This document shows positions 1 to 12,612 of a DNA stretch of 64,000 bases, in pieces; position 1 is the stretch's first letter; every line of letters starts with the position of its first letter. Under the pieces are notes generated by a model. The model was not told the DNA's origin. It was given only the letters and a program-made list of their open reading frames with translations, and searched no databases. The translations under genes were made by a program, and so were the position numbers. This DNA is from Hermodice carunculata (Eukaryota > Annelida > Polychaeta > Eunicida > Amphinomidae): the NCBI GenBank assembly GCA_964020975.1, contig OZ026612.1, forward strand, positions 58,621,169 to 58,685,168, read 5' to 3'.

Positions 1-199
1 GTTAAATTGCTCACTGCCTATATGAGACACCTCTAAAAGGCGTGGCTTATGTAATGGAGGTGACGGATCATGTTTACTCGGGACCTAAAAAAACTGTACC
101 AGTCAAGCGACTACGAATAGTACGATGGAATGTTATTAGTAAAAGCGCGGAGTCACAAGCCTGTTTGCAGTTTTGGCGCATTAATAAAATGACCCAGCG

Positions 200-480
200 G
201 CCATGGGTGATAACCTTACAAAATTACCCGAGAATCAGGTTATTGTTGATTTTGGTGGGGGAAGTACTGTAGAATCAAAAACTGAACGATGCCGAGACGG
301 CATCTTTGAGCATTTTAAATTATTCATGATGGCGTCCAAGATGGCCGCCAAACATAAACAAAAGGCAAGAAGCTGTGTAGAATTATGCTTGAAGTTTACT
401 TTTTCTCGTAAAACATCACCAAAATGGTCAATGATAACTAGATGACATCACCTGGTAGTTCTAATTATTCAGGATGGCGT
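200..480 (+). repeat. Interspersed repeat, copy 1 (inverted partner at 3.7-4.0 kb)
   Basis: This stretch matches, in reverse complement and with clear divergence, the stretch at about 3,700-4,010. Shared landmarks are a 'gttattg(t/c)tgattttggtgg' block, a 'tcaaaaactgaa' block and a recurring 'atggcgtccaagatgg' block. The last block appears again near 470 and 660. No protein is encoded. I read it as an old interspersed repeat of unknown class present in both orientations. Its ends are approximate. Confidence 0.6.
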
Positions 481-597
481 CCTAGATGGCCACCAAACTG
501 AAGCAAAATGAAAACAAACAAACAAACAAAAAAAAAACTGTGATAAATAGTCATTTAAGTGAACTTGTTTTCCATGACACGAAAACCAGATTATGAA

Positions 598-814
598 TAA
601 TGCCCAACTGATATCGATTGGTGATTCTATCATTCGAGATGGTGGTTCTAATTATTCAAAATGGCGTCTAAGAGGGCCACTGCCATGAACCAAAAGACAA
701 AATCTTCTGTAGAATGAATATCGCATTTGAATATAGCTCTATGGAAAGTGTGAATAAGGTTCTGCTATTTTCATTAAATATCTGTCCATGATTATCCAAG
801 GTGACCACAAATTC

Positions 815-859
<45 letters not shown>

Positions 860-1077
860 ATAATGCCCAACTGATATCGATTGGTGATTCTATCATTCGA
901 GATGGTGGTTCTAATTATTCAAAATGGCGTCTAAGAGGGCCACTGCCATGAACCAAAAGACAAAATCTTCTGTAGAATGAATATCGCATTTGAATATAGC
1001 TCTATGGAAAGTGTGAATAAGGTTCTGCTATTTTCATTAAATATCTGTCCATGATTATCCAAGGTGACCACAAATTC

Positions 1078-1116
<39 letters not shown>
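598..1116. repeat. 263-bp tandem duplication, each unit ending in an (AT)n tract
   Basis: Two virtually identical units lie head to tail: 'tgcccaactg' at 601 recurs at 864, an offset of 263 bp. Each unit starts with a segment that could read LISIGDSIIRDG, passes through the 'atggcgtc' repeat block and ends in an (AT)n tract (about 816-855 and 1,079-1,116). The near identity implies a recent event. The AT tracts at both ends could have supplied the homology for the duplication. Confidence 0.9.
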
Positions 1117-1122
<6 letters not shown>

Positions 1123-1730
1123 CTTGTTTTGGCGATTGACCTCATTTTCGGAAGAAGAAAAACTCAGGACAAAAAATACAAGAAAAAAACAAGAAAATGT
1201 GCTGCCAAAGTGAAGTTGAGGGTCACATAGCACAATTCAAGAGATGTAGAGCTCCGCTGACATTAATCGGAGGACAGGGGCTCTAATATACAAGTTAGTG
1301 AGTCCCAGTGATCGCTGATATCACAAGGCTCAACACGGCATTGGCTAGTACTGAATTCTGTATAGTCTGAGTTAGTTTAACTGCTTGAAGAATTTAAGAG
1401 ACAGCGTCATGTAAATCTAAATGTAAATTTTATCCTAGCTGTAATAGGTAATGTTTACGTTCTCTGATTGGTTAAAAAAATAAGCGATAATTCTTTGTAA
1501 CCCATATTTAGTATCCTGCCTAGACACAGGACAGGTATATTTTTCCATATACCTTTGTTTCGATTAGACCACCACCAAGGGTATACATAAATCAGTCTCT
1601 ATTTCGATCCAATTTGATCATCTATTATCGCGAAAATGCACTGTAAAAGCAAACCTAAAAGCAGCCGGAGCATTGTTGTTTTTCACATGCAAGTTCCAGT
1701 ATTTTTTATCTGTCCCATGCGAAAATCCTC
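1117..1730. other. Non-coding, nothing recognised
   Basis: AT-rich sequence without a supportable reading frame, splice-bounded exon or repeat structure. Confidence 0.6.
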
Positions 1731-1864
1731 ACTACCTGTCTGTTTAGAGGATACAAGAAAATATCTGCCTGAAAAGATTTGTATCCCAATCAGCCTGCGG
1801 CTTCCAAGGATACAAATCTTTCAGGTGGGTATTTTCTTGTATGCCATGAACACATAGGTAGTTA
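1731..1864. repeat. Foldback (inverted repeat) element
   Basis: Two arms of about 55 bp face each other across a spacer of about 22 bp. The left arm (1,731-1,786) contains 'ggatacaagaaaatat' and 'gatttgtatcc'. The right arm (1,808-1,864) contains their reverse complements with a few mismatches, and the outer parts 'actacct' / 'aggtagt' also pair. The size and full-length pairing suggest a small foldback or MITE-like element. No target-site duplication was identified. Confidence 0.7.
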
Positions 1865-3699
1865 CTGATAATATTCTTTTAATATTACATCGCTACAGAA
1901 GGAAGTTCAAAGGTTTTCTTGATTCAGATCTAGAACCCTGATGTTATAATGATCAACAAGAGTTCTGACCGCCGTATTTTTGCTACTGCTTACATTATGT
2001 GTATCTTTTAAAATCTAAGTGTGGTGGTATTTGAACCCGCACAAACAGCCACATATTCAAAAATCAAAGAAAACAGTACACAGTGTGTGTTTCTTGTGAG
2101 TTCACACATAAAAATCTACTAGTTTTGGGCCGTGCGATTAAAGTTTTCGCCACTCCAATTCCAGAATAACCCCACAATGGAGAGTCACGCAAAAACAAAC
2201 ACAATGTTTGGAGCAGCTGATGACAAGCAGACGAAAAAATAAAAGAAGATTGATATGCGATGGAAATCTTAAATACCTTTGTTAGGTGAAGAGGGGGTTA
2301 AAAGCCCATTTAGTTTTCCATTGCACAGAATAGATGTTTGCAAAAAAAAAAAAAAAAAAACCAATGAAACATGTATCCAACTGATTTGAACACAGTGTTA
2401 AAATAACCTAATAATTATTCAAATTATTGATTAAATATTCTCTTCTAGATATCTTTTGATACACATACGCAGAATTTGCGTATATAATTGAAACACAGTC
2501 ATGCACAAAAGATACTCTGATCCAAAATTTACTCTGAGTTTAACACACTCTTTCAATGTAAGGCCCACTTTAGATTACGGGGAAGTGTTGGTGGGTCTGA
2601 CCCACAATTTAGTTTGTTTTTCATCTCACATTGAACTATTGATAGGAGCCATAAACTATCAGTAAATTGACTTCTGAATTAAAATTATTTCCAGACCTTT
2701 CGAGACATTTGATTTGATGGATTTGGCCTCATGAAATAATCAAGATATACAAATTGATCAATCTTCTCTACTGCATTATTATTTACGTGAAAGATAACTG
2801 TATCGTTGGTTTTCTTAAGAAGAAATCTATTATGTTTACTGGATGATAACATTTAATTTTCTCGCATATTCATTGCATGCATCAAGTATTTTGTCCCATG
2901 GCAAAATTGCGAGAGCCATAAGCGGTAAATCATCAGTGTAAGTAAAACTTGTCATAAAAAAGTGGTGAATGTGGAGCCACAAACGTCACGCTCATCTGTG
3001 TAGATTCCGGAAAGAACAAATGAAAGGTTTCTACCTTGTTTAACCCCATCCAAACAAGTAAACGGTTCAATAGTAGAATTGATCCACACCACACTGACTT
3101 TTTGCTTGACATGAATTAGCAATAAATGAATCAGAATTTGTGAGATACCCCTTTGACAAGTAACTGAAATAATACAATGTATTTTACTCCATCCAAAGCG
3201 CAAGTCGCCTCAACAAGATTGACCAATCAAAAAGTTAACCTTTTACACTCCTCACTTCGATCCCACGCTTAGTCTGTGAACTTGTTGTGGAGGTACCATT
3301 GTGTTTGGGTGTTGAGTACAGCATGATTTTTGTCAAGCCATCCGGTGAAACCCCATGTAGAAACATTGAAGTAAGAAGCAATGGCAAGTACATGCAGAGT
3401 GACTGAGGGTTGCATTTCATCTTCAGAGTAGTGTCCGAAGTCACCATCATGTTTACCATTTTTCACTTTTGAATACTTTTGCTTATTAAATCAAAGTACA
3501 TTGTGCTGTTATGTCATTCGGCTCTGTGGGAACTCTTCAAACAAGAAAAAGTCACTAAAACATGTCCAATCGAACAAAATTCGAAGACACCTACCAAAGA
3601 TACATCTCCAAAGTTAAAGTTCAGGTTTGCTAAACTTTAAAAAAAAAAAAAACTACATCTACATGCATTCGCACATGTTTCATTCAAAGATTTGTCCAT
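1865..3699. other. Non-coding, nothing recognised
   Basis: Low-complexity, AT-rich DNA. Short open stretches occur at 2,952-3,203 and 3,235-3,466 on the minus strand, but they show no domain, no homology signal and no splice context, so I do not call them genes. Confidence 0.55.
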
Positions 3700-4010
3700 T
3701 GGTTTACCATGGCAGCCATCTTGGACGCCATATTGGGCAATAATTGATATTTAATGAGGTCATTTGATCATTATTCATTCTTTGAGTAAGCATTTCATCC
3801 ATTTATAGCACAATAGTGAGCTGAAATTAACACTCATTTTCACGACACTGCCTTTCAAATTCCTGTGGTGGGTATCTTGGACGCCATTTTGAATAATTAA
3901 AAATGCTCAATCATAGCTGCTGGGCACCATTCAGTTTTTGACTCTACAACACTTTGCCCACCAAAATCAGCAATAACTTGATTGGGGGTATTTGTGCAAG
4001 GTTACCAGAA
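3700..4010 (-). repeat. Interspersed repeat, copy 2
   Basis: Reverse-complement partner of the repeat at 200-480. It contains two 'ttggacgccat' blocks (near 3,720 and 3,878) about 155 bp apart, so this copy is internally duplicated or longer than copy 1. The sequences have drifted, so the insertions are not recent. Confidence 0.6.
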
Positions 4011-5185
<1,175 letters not shown>

Positions 5186-5186
5186 C

Positions 5187-5229
<43 letters not shown>

Positions 5230-5237
5230 CACACAGA

Positions 5238-5288
<51 letters not shown>

Positions 5289-5306
5289 ACAAATAAATAA
5301 ATAAAT
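5186..5306. repeat. Compound microsatellite (ATAG)n-(AAAT)n
   Basis: About ten ATAG units are followed, after a short interruption, by about 17 AAAT units. Confidence 0.97.
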
Positions 5307-5797
5307 CTGCTTCACAAGAAATATGTTAGCCCTCAAAACTTGTATAAATTAAAACGTTACAATATTTCCTTGGTACCCATCAAAATACACTGAATTTGGA
5401 TTGATACTCCACTATGTAATATCTTTCAAGACATTCAGTGTTTCATTTTTTGTGTCTTGCATAATTTTCATAAATGAAATTTTGAATCTCTTGTTCATTT
5501 GATGCACCTATATCACAAATATATGAACCAAGTTGGAATGACTTCTAAATAATGGATTTGACAATATTCGAACATTTATGTTTTATGAACGTCACCCAAT
5601 TTTGCATAAAATAAATATGATACCACTTCGTTTATTAATTCCTTGAACGTGCATACTTGGCATCTTTGCAAAAATGCAACTGACACAGAATAAATATTTG
5701 CGTAAATACTAAACTCAATTAACATGACTCCCAACTTTTTCTCTGGAAGGGTCAAAATGCTGTACATGTCAGCCATTTCTTTCTTGCAGCAGATTAC
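5307..5797. other. Non-coding, nothing recognised
   Basis: AT-rich spacer between two microsatellites. No supportable feature. Confidence 0.55.
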
Positions 5798-5813
5798 ACA
5801 CACATACACACAC

Positions 5814-5854
<41 letters not shown>
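5798..5854. repeat. (CA)n microsatellite
   Basis: Interrupted CA dinucleotide tract. Confidence 0.95.
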
Positions 5855-5858
<4 letters not shown>

Positions 5859-5968
5859 CTATATTGTATCACCTTTTCCATATTTTGTATCGACGCGACG
5901 CGACATGAATGAAATGAAAATGGGGCAATATTCCTGAAAAACAAATTCCTCAAAAAAAACCCCAAACA

Positions 5969-5969
<1 letters not shown>

Positions 5970-6030
<61 letters not shown>

Positions 6031-6047
6031 TGATGATAATAATAATG

Positions 6048-6081
<34 letters not shown>

Positions 6082-6113
6082 TAATAATGATAATAATAAT
6101 GATAATAATAATG

Positions 6114-6210
<97 letters not shown>

Positions 6211-6220
6211 TAATAATAAT
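5970..6220. repeat. Long (TAA)n microsatellite with TGA variants
   Basis: About 250 bp of TAA trinucleotides with scattered TGA variant units clustered near 6,028-6,115. The interior variants suggest an older array that has undergone local unit duplication. The long leucine- or isoleucine-repeat frames across it are artefacts of the trinucleotide. Confidence 0.97.
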
Positions 6221-6785
6221 TTATTCTCTGTATCTACCCTTTTACAACGGGGGCTACCACAGGCGGGACAGAACCTGTGGTGCGTCAGCCATGTAAGTAA
6301 TTTTATTAACATATATGCACATTCAACTACATAAAACAATTTTAATAAAAGCGTGTGATATTTAAAAAGAAAAGTTGTACTTTGAGACCACCGCCCCACA
6401 GCACAGTGAAAGGACAGGTCTTTCTCGCATATATACACATTAGACACCTTGTACATGTATAGCTGTAATACAAATAACCCAGCATATTATTAGGCTGGGT
6501 CTCTCCCGACGGGCTGGGACGACCCAAGAGCTCCGATCCATTAAGCCCTTGAGTTAATCCCCCCTCCCCCGCCTTATGAGGGACCCTGTAATACCTATCC
6601 TTGATGAAGTATGAAAATCAGTAGATCCATATTACATCCACAAAATATGAAACAGGTTGAAACTAGAAAAGAAGATTTGCTCCAAAGCAAATCTGTCTGT
6701 GTGCCTTCAAAAGCTGTAAATGTTGAATGCTGCAACTTTGTTCCTTTGGTAGTTCATATTCCATTAAGCTTATGGCTAGATGGAA
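6221..6785. other. Non-coding, nothing recognised
   Basis: Includes a short GC-richer, pyrimidine-rich stretch near 6,555-6,590. No exon, RNA gene or element could be supported. Confidence 0.5.
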
Positions 6786-7975
6786 ATTTTTGAAGTCCAA
6801 ATGACTTTAATCTTTGACCCTTAGAGGTCACAAGTAAATTACAAACATGTACAGTGTTATAATACCTACAATTAAAGCCCAACATAAACCAAATTAGATG
6901 ATAACTGATCAAGTTAGGGCTTGATGAAACTTTCAAAGGGCTGAATGACCTTGACCTTTGACCTCTAAAGGTATTATGTTTATCACAAAAATGTGCTGTA
7001 TTGCATTACTTACCATTTGAGTACAAATAATCAGAATTGGATGGAAAGTGGCTGGGTTATGAGTGGATTAATATTTCAAGGGTCCAAATGACCTTGACCT
7101 TTGCCCTTTAGAGGTCACATATAAAGTACAAAACTGTGCAGTGTTACAATATCTACAATTTGAGCCCAACATGATCATATTTCGATAAAAATTGACTGAG
7201 TAATGGCGAGAAGATAATTTCAAAGGTACAAATGACCTTAACCTTTTACCTTTTAGAGGGCACATGTAAGTTACAAAAATGTGCAGTGTTACAATACCTA
7301 CAATTTATTCCAACATGATGAAATTTGTATAAAAATTGACCAAGTTATGGCCAGATGAAAAATTGAAAGGTCCAAATGACCTCGACCTTCGACCTTTAGA
7401 AGTCACATATCATTCCAAAAAAATGCAGTGTTACAATAGCTACAATTTGAGCTCAACATGATCAAAATTGGATACAAATTGGCCGAGTTATGGCTAGATG
7501 AAAATTTCGAAGGTTCAAATGACCTAGATCTTTGACCTTCAGAGGTCACATGTAAATTACAAAACTGTGCAGTGTTACAATAGCTACAAGTTGAGTCCAA
7601 CATGATCAAAATTGGATAAAAATTTACCAATTTCTGGCTAGATGAAAATTTCAAAGGTCCAATTGACCTTGACCTTCGAACTTTAGAAAAAACTATGCAG
7701 TGTTACACTAGCTACAATTTGAGTCCAATATGATCAAAATTGGATAAAAACTTACCAAGTTATAGCTAGATAAAAATTTTCAAAGGTACAATTGACCTTG
7801 ACCTTTGATCTTTAGAGGTCACATGTGATTACAAAAATGTGCAGTGTTATAATAGCTACAATTTGAGTCCAATATGATCAAAATTGGATATAAATTTACC
7901 AAGTTAAAGTTAGATAAAAAATTCCAAAGGTATAATTGACCTTGACCTTTAGAGGTCACATGTAAATTACAAAAA
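6786..7975. repeat. Tandem array, period about 143 bp, with nuclear-receptor-like half-sites
   Basis: Nine diverged units start near 6,790, 6,930, 7,075, 7,217, 7,360, 7,505, 7,648, 7,778 and 7,924. A full unit reads roughly: 'tttcaaaggt' block, 'TGACCTTGACCTTTGACC', 'agaggtcacatgtaaatta', 'gtgcagtgttacaata', 'gcccaacatgatcaaaattgg', then 'gatgaaaat'. The second block is, on the reverse strand, three AGGTCA-type hexamers, and the third contains AGGTCA on the plus strand. Units differ by about 10-25 percent. No protein is encoded; the short minus-strand frames merely repeat with the unit. Confidence 0.93.
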
Positions 7976-8019
7976 TGGTCTTCATGAGATTCACCCCTAT
8001 ATCCCCACGTTTCCATCAA

Positions 8020-8850
8020 ATACTGTTTTGAAATTTCGTCAAAATATTACCTGGAATCTCGCCAAAGTCAAAAGCATGTTCGCCTAAAAATAGACATAGT
8101 TTTGTTGAAGAGGATGCACTTGAGAATTTAAACCACCTGTCGTGAGCACCTTTAGACTTTAAAATTTGTTCTAATTGGTTGTTGTATTTCATTCTGATGG
8201 AATTAAGACAGGGGAAGAGGAACAAGAAATGGACCAGATCCTCAGCGGCTTCATTACACAAGTCGCATCTTACATCTGAACCATTCCATCTCTTGAGATC
8301 TTCTTTTAGCCCCACGCAACCTAGACGGACTTTAAACTTGAGTCTTGTGTCTTGGAAATCGTTTAACAGTGACATATATTTTTCACCAAAAGGGGATCTT
8401 TTCATTGCACGGTACCAATACAGAGACGACTTTTTCACCAATACCCTGAAAAAACGTAAGAGGGTAGCTTTGTAAATTTAGTTTTATGAAAGGTTCTAAC
8501 CATGTATGCCTCTCAATTTTAAAAGCTCTGTCTTGACAAAGATTCTGGAAGACAGTACTTATTTCTGAAAAATAAGGCCAAAATGACCGTGAACCCTCAG
8601 AGTACTTGCCCAGAGAGACCAGAAATATCTGCTTACATAAGCATGTATCTTGTAAGATGTACTTCATTCTGTGAAAAAAACTGATCCGGAAGCGGTCCAG
8701 AATTAGCTTAATTGGGAGCCAACCAAGCTCGCCTCAAACTGCCGTCATAACCGGCGTATTTTTAACTTTCATGAACATCCGCAAGGTATCAATGGCAAAA
8801 TAATATTTTTCCAAATAAGAATTAAGTCTTTAATTAATTTTAGTTGAATT
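8020..8850 (-). pseudogene. LINE ORF2 C-terminal remnant (zinc-binding region)
   Basis: Read on the minus strand, the segment matches the region after the reverse transcriptase in non-LTR retrotransposon ORF2. Near 8,730 it gives GELGWLPIKL. The later part (8,016-8,441) reads RLGCVGLKEDLKRWNG, then a zinc-finger-like pattern C-x2-C ... H-x3 ... C (CDLCNEAAEDLVHFLF). This arrangement is characteristic of the zf-RVT region at the end of many LINE ORF2 proteins. There is one in-frame stop before GELGWLP, and the frame changes near 8,440. The polymerase core is absent, so this is a 5'-truncated or decayed copy. The clade is not assignable by eye. Confidence 0.8.
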
Positions 8851-8994
8851 AGACACTTGGGCAAACGTATTTAGATCGTGTTTTATATAAATATATACAA
8901 CCTATAATGCTGGATAAGGGCACATTTACATGTAGGTACATCATATATTGCTGGACCTGCTGAAAATACGGTTGGAGATTCTTCATCATTTAAA

Positions 8995-9262
8995 TGGAAG
9001 TGTTTGAAATGCATAGTGTTTGAATGCGTTTGTGAAAGTGTTTGAAATCGTTCGGGTAATTGTTAAACGCGTTTGGAAAGTGTTTGAACGCGTTTGGAGA
9101 AGTGTTCGGTAGCTTTGTGAAAGTGTTCGAACGTTTTGCAAAAGTGTTTGAGGTTTTTCCGAAACGCTTTCGAAACGCATTCCAAACACTTTCCAAACGT
9201 TTTCAAACGTTTCCAAACACAAACCAAACACCAACAAAACGCGAAAAAAGCGTTTGGCTGTT
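8995..9262. repeat. Foldback made of a short GTTTGRAA-type motif and its complement
   Basis: The left half (8,995-9,150) is a run of variants of 'gtgtttgaaacg' and 'cgtttggaaagtgtttg'. The right half (9,155-9,262) is a run of the complementary type 'caaacactttccaaacg'. The two halves can pair over much of their length, giving a large imperfect hairpin built from a repeated motif of 10-14 bp. Frames across it on both strands show Phe/Lys/Arg-rich repeats that simply mirror the motif, so no gene is called. Confidence 0.8.
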
Positions 9263-9483
9263 AACTTTTAGCCGTGCGTAACTGTATGAGTATTTTTTAA
9301 TGTTGCAACATCTTTAATGATTCAAATTCTCCATGTTGCATTCGTTTCATATCAAACAGAAGTTGTATGTAAGTTATAGTTTACCCAAGGGTGTATTGGA
9401 ATATATTACATTTTGCCGAACTAAATTTTCAGAGGTATAATTAAAGTTAAATCTAAAAATGAATTACATGAAATCATGCTGCA

Positions 9484-10520
9484 CATGTACTTGCACCATC
9501 AGTCAGTCCTATTTTTCCTTTCATACACTTTGATGAAGTTCATGTATTTGTACAATTTGCTCTTGCCTTCCATTTTTCCTTGTTAATAGACATTGTAACC
9601 AATTTTGCTCTACTCTTACATATTTACTTCAACTTTACATCAGTTCAGCTGAATTCATGGGCAAGATTGAAAAGTGCATGCACTTATACATGTTATACTA
9701 TTTTGTTCATTGATGGATAAAGAAAACATACATAAATACATGTATGTTATGTACACATGACATCTCTGTGAAGATGTTCATGTTCTTGTACCTATTTTGT
9801 TCAGTGATGCATAGTGATAACATACATAATACATATGTACAAGAAGAGAAGAAATACAATACAATACAATACAATACTGTAATATGGATTGCTGTAGCTT
9901 TGACATGCTATATTGTAACAAAATACAATTCAATGTTGATACTACATATAAACTACATGTAATACATAAATAGTACCAAAAACACCACAATAAACATCCA
10001 TAATACATATATCATAAATCTACAATTGGCACAATGTACTGCCAGTCACTTGTACTTTTCGTTTCCCTATAATGACGATTTACATAATGTTACAGGTACT
10101 TGTACTGCCAGTCAATTCCATTTATACTTTGCTGCAGGGTAATAAGTAGATGTACTTGTACTCTTAGGCTTAGCTTCTTAAACTTTTCTGTTACTTTGAA
10201 ACAGGATAGTGCAGTACATATACTTGTACTGTCAATCACTTCTTCTTTTCATTTTGCTTAAGTGATGAAGTACGTGTACTTGTACTTGTACTTGTACTGT
10301 CAGTCACTTCTAATTTTCCCTTGACACAGGGTGATGTGGTACATGTATGGTCAGTCACTTCTTATTTTACTTTGATGCAGGGTGATGTAGTACATGTACT
10401 TATACTAGCTGTCAGATGCTGGATATACTTTTCACTTGCTTTAGAATGATGAAGTACACAGATGTTAGTCACTTCTTTTCTGTACTGTTAGTCACTTCTA
10501 CTTTTCATTTGCTTAGAAAC
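9484..10520. repeat. Degenerate minisatellite, period roughly 55-70 bp
   Basis: From about 10,030 to 10,520 at least seven units share 'gtacttgtact', '(g/t)tcagtcacttct', 'ttttcattttgc' and 'agggtgatg(a/t)agtacat'. A looser copy appears near 9,484-9,560. Near 10,270 the sub-motif 'acttgt' is itself repeated. A short (AATAC)n tract lies at about 9,853-9,880. No coding signal. Confidence 0.8.
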
Positions 10521-11099
10521 ATGAATTACAAGAGACACAAGATTGTTATTTGACCAACACATGATACATATGTATGTAGATATGTAAAACCTCTATTAGA
10601 TAATTGCTACAGTTTACATGTATGTACATGTATATAGTATTGATAAATTCTTTCACTCCTCTGTGATTTTTTTATCATGAAGTATGTATATAAACTGGTC
10701 CTGCTAGGTAATTCACCAACATTTGACATTTCAACCTTTTTCAATTTCTAATTTAATAACCAGCTGCTGAATCTAATTGATTATTTGCATATTAGAAATA
10801 GAAAATGATTCTCTATGCCAAAATGTGTAACGCTGTGTAACAGTTGTTTACAAAGCTTGCCCAGTGAGCCCCACAAGGAGGGGGAATCAAATCGCACACC
10901 ACAAAATAATTATAAACTAGAGGATCAGGACTGAATCTGTGCTCAGGTGAATCATAAGTTGACCATTTGAAGAAACTTGGTGGATACCCACTAGAGTAAC
11001 ATTGCCACCAAGTATAAAGTAAATCTGGCTGACGGTTTAGTCGGAGAAGTTTAAAATGTGCATTTGTATCAGAGGCCAATTGATTAACATGTACATAGT
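10521..11099. other. Non-coding, with a short interspersed-repeat match
   Basis: The sequence around 10,855-10,905 ('gcccagtgagccccacaagg' and following) is the diverged reverse complement of the sequence around 26,500-26,540. It is probably a small interspersed repeat. The rest holds nothing I recognise. Confidence 0.5.
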
Positions 11100-11770
11100 A
11101 AACAATCAGAATAAATGCATTTACCAACAAGTACCCAAAATGCACCCAAGGTACATTGCCACCAAGTTTGAAGTATTACGGTTTTGGAGAAGAAGTAGAA
11201 AATGTGAATTAGCATTAGAATGCTCATTGACTTCCATAGTAATCAATATAAAAGGTGCATTGACCGGTAAGTACCGAATTGAAAAAATTGTTAAAAATCA
11301 GGAATCCGCAGGATTCCCACACAGTGTATAACTTGTTTGACCCTTCTACAAGGAACATATCCACCATGTTTCAGCTTAATCTGAGTGACGGTTCTGGAGA
11401 AGTCAAAAATAGCTATAACACACAAAAATTCATAAAAAAAATAGAAAAAAATTGCAGCACCACCTGTTGAACAAATTAAGAACAAGGGGTCTCAGGGAGT
11501 GTTCCTGTGTGATATCAAAGCAATTGGGAAAGCGGTTGAAGAAGATTTATTAGATTTGCCCCAAAAAAACAAAAAACAAATTCATAAAAAATCCAAAAAT
11601 CACTGGACCGTGACCATTTCAACAAACTTGGTAGAGATTCACCTAAGGCACATTTTCACCAAGTTTGAAGCAGATCTAGCATGTGGTTTCGGAGAAGAAG
11701 TGGAAAATGTAAATTGTTTATGACGGACGACAGATTTTGAGACTATGGTATCAGCTCAGGTGATATGATC
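11100..11770 (-). repeat. Interspersed repeat of the paired-CAGCTGA family (minus orientation)
   Basis: In reverse complement this region matches the family at 23,125-24,950. It contains 'acttcttctccaaaacc'-type, 'caccaggtggtgctgcaat'-type, 'ggatatgttccttgtagaag'-type and 'gattcctgatttttaac'-type blocks in the same order. The short frames here and in the partner region are byproducts. Its end near 11,745-11,775 is marked by a 'tatcagctcaggtgatatg' palindromic stretch. Confidence 0.75.
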
Positions 11771-12479
11771 ACCTGAACTAAAAATAAAAAACTTTATTCC
11801 AAAGTGAACAAAAAATAAATGTAGTTGTCTAAAAACACTTATACGATATGGATCATAGTAGTAGAAAACCTTGTTTTTGCTACCTTGGCTGCTGAGAATG
11901 AAGAATAATTTCAATGTGAGAAAGTGACAGGTTACTAAATACTCTGATTTTAAATCCAAAGGCAAAAAAAAAAAAAAAAGGCTTTGATGAAAAATGAAAT
12001 AGAAGGTGGTCTGGTGACTAGTGCACTATGTAACACCATTCAACAAATCACAGAGTGATGTTCAAAACTGGTGAGGGTACTATCAGCCCAGCAATGATAC
12101 CTTACATCCAGAATTGAAGGTCCAATGGGTCCTGATAAATAACGTGCATGTAACAAATAAAATGTACCAACAAATGCACTATATAAAATTATATTACTGG
12201 TATGTGTCATTGAATTATATGCTTCATAGTCTATCATTCAAATCTACAGAATTACTGACTATTCAAAATTTGTCAGGATTTAAATAAACCATTCACATAT
12301 ATAAATACTGGCAAACTTGTTTATGAACATAATCACTAAAAGATCAAATAACTTTATAATATAGTGTACAAAACAAACTTTGCAAAGGTAATTACAAAAT
12401 TTCTTTTAGAAATTGAATGTGAGTGAGAGTTGCAGAATTCTGTGGCCAGATGCACAGATTCCCAAATCTTGCCTTATAC

Positions 12480-12612
12480 CATGTAATGATGTAGCAACAA
12501 TTGACCCTGGACGGACAGACTGTATATCCCGGATCAGCTGTTGCATTTTCTGTAGTATGACCTCAGGGTAATCAACAGGGATGTTGTTTGTTCCAACATG
12601 TACCACAACTGC
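12480..12612 (-). CDS. Exon encoding an SGNH-hydrolase-like block (partial gene)
   Basis: On the minus strand a strong acceptor (ccattttcag, AG at 12,614-12,613) opens a 133-nt exon that closes at a good donor, CATG|gtataag, at 12,480/12,479. The exon starts in phase 0 and ends in phase 1. It reads AVVVHVGTNNIPVDYPEVIL and continues to IRDIQSVRPGSIVATSLHG. The hVGTNN motif followed by an amphipathic helix and a hydrophobic strand matches the GxND block of SGNH/GDSL hydrolases, seen both in host esterases and in ORF1 of some LINEs. The GDS and DxxH blocks are not found next to it. It could be a host exon or a LINE ORF1 remnant; the splice borders favour a host exon. A related LINE-borne SGNH domain lies at 62.9-63.3 kb. 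Confidence 0.5.

Noticed and set aside
2020-2110. Another B-box-like string ('gggttcaaat' on the minus strand)
   Set aside because: No pairing for the T stem and no A box at the right distance.
5950-6456. Long leucine-rich and isoleucine-rich open frames on both strands
   Set aside because: They are the translation of the (TAA)n microsatellite; the open frames on both strands end with the repeat.
8986-9281. Frames rich in Phe/Lys/Arg/Thr in both directions over the foldback repeat
   Set aside because: They follow the short repeated motif and its complement; they are not protein-coding evidence.
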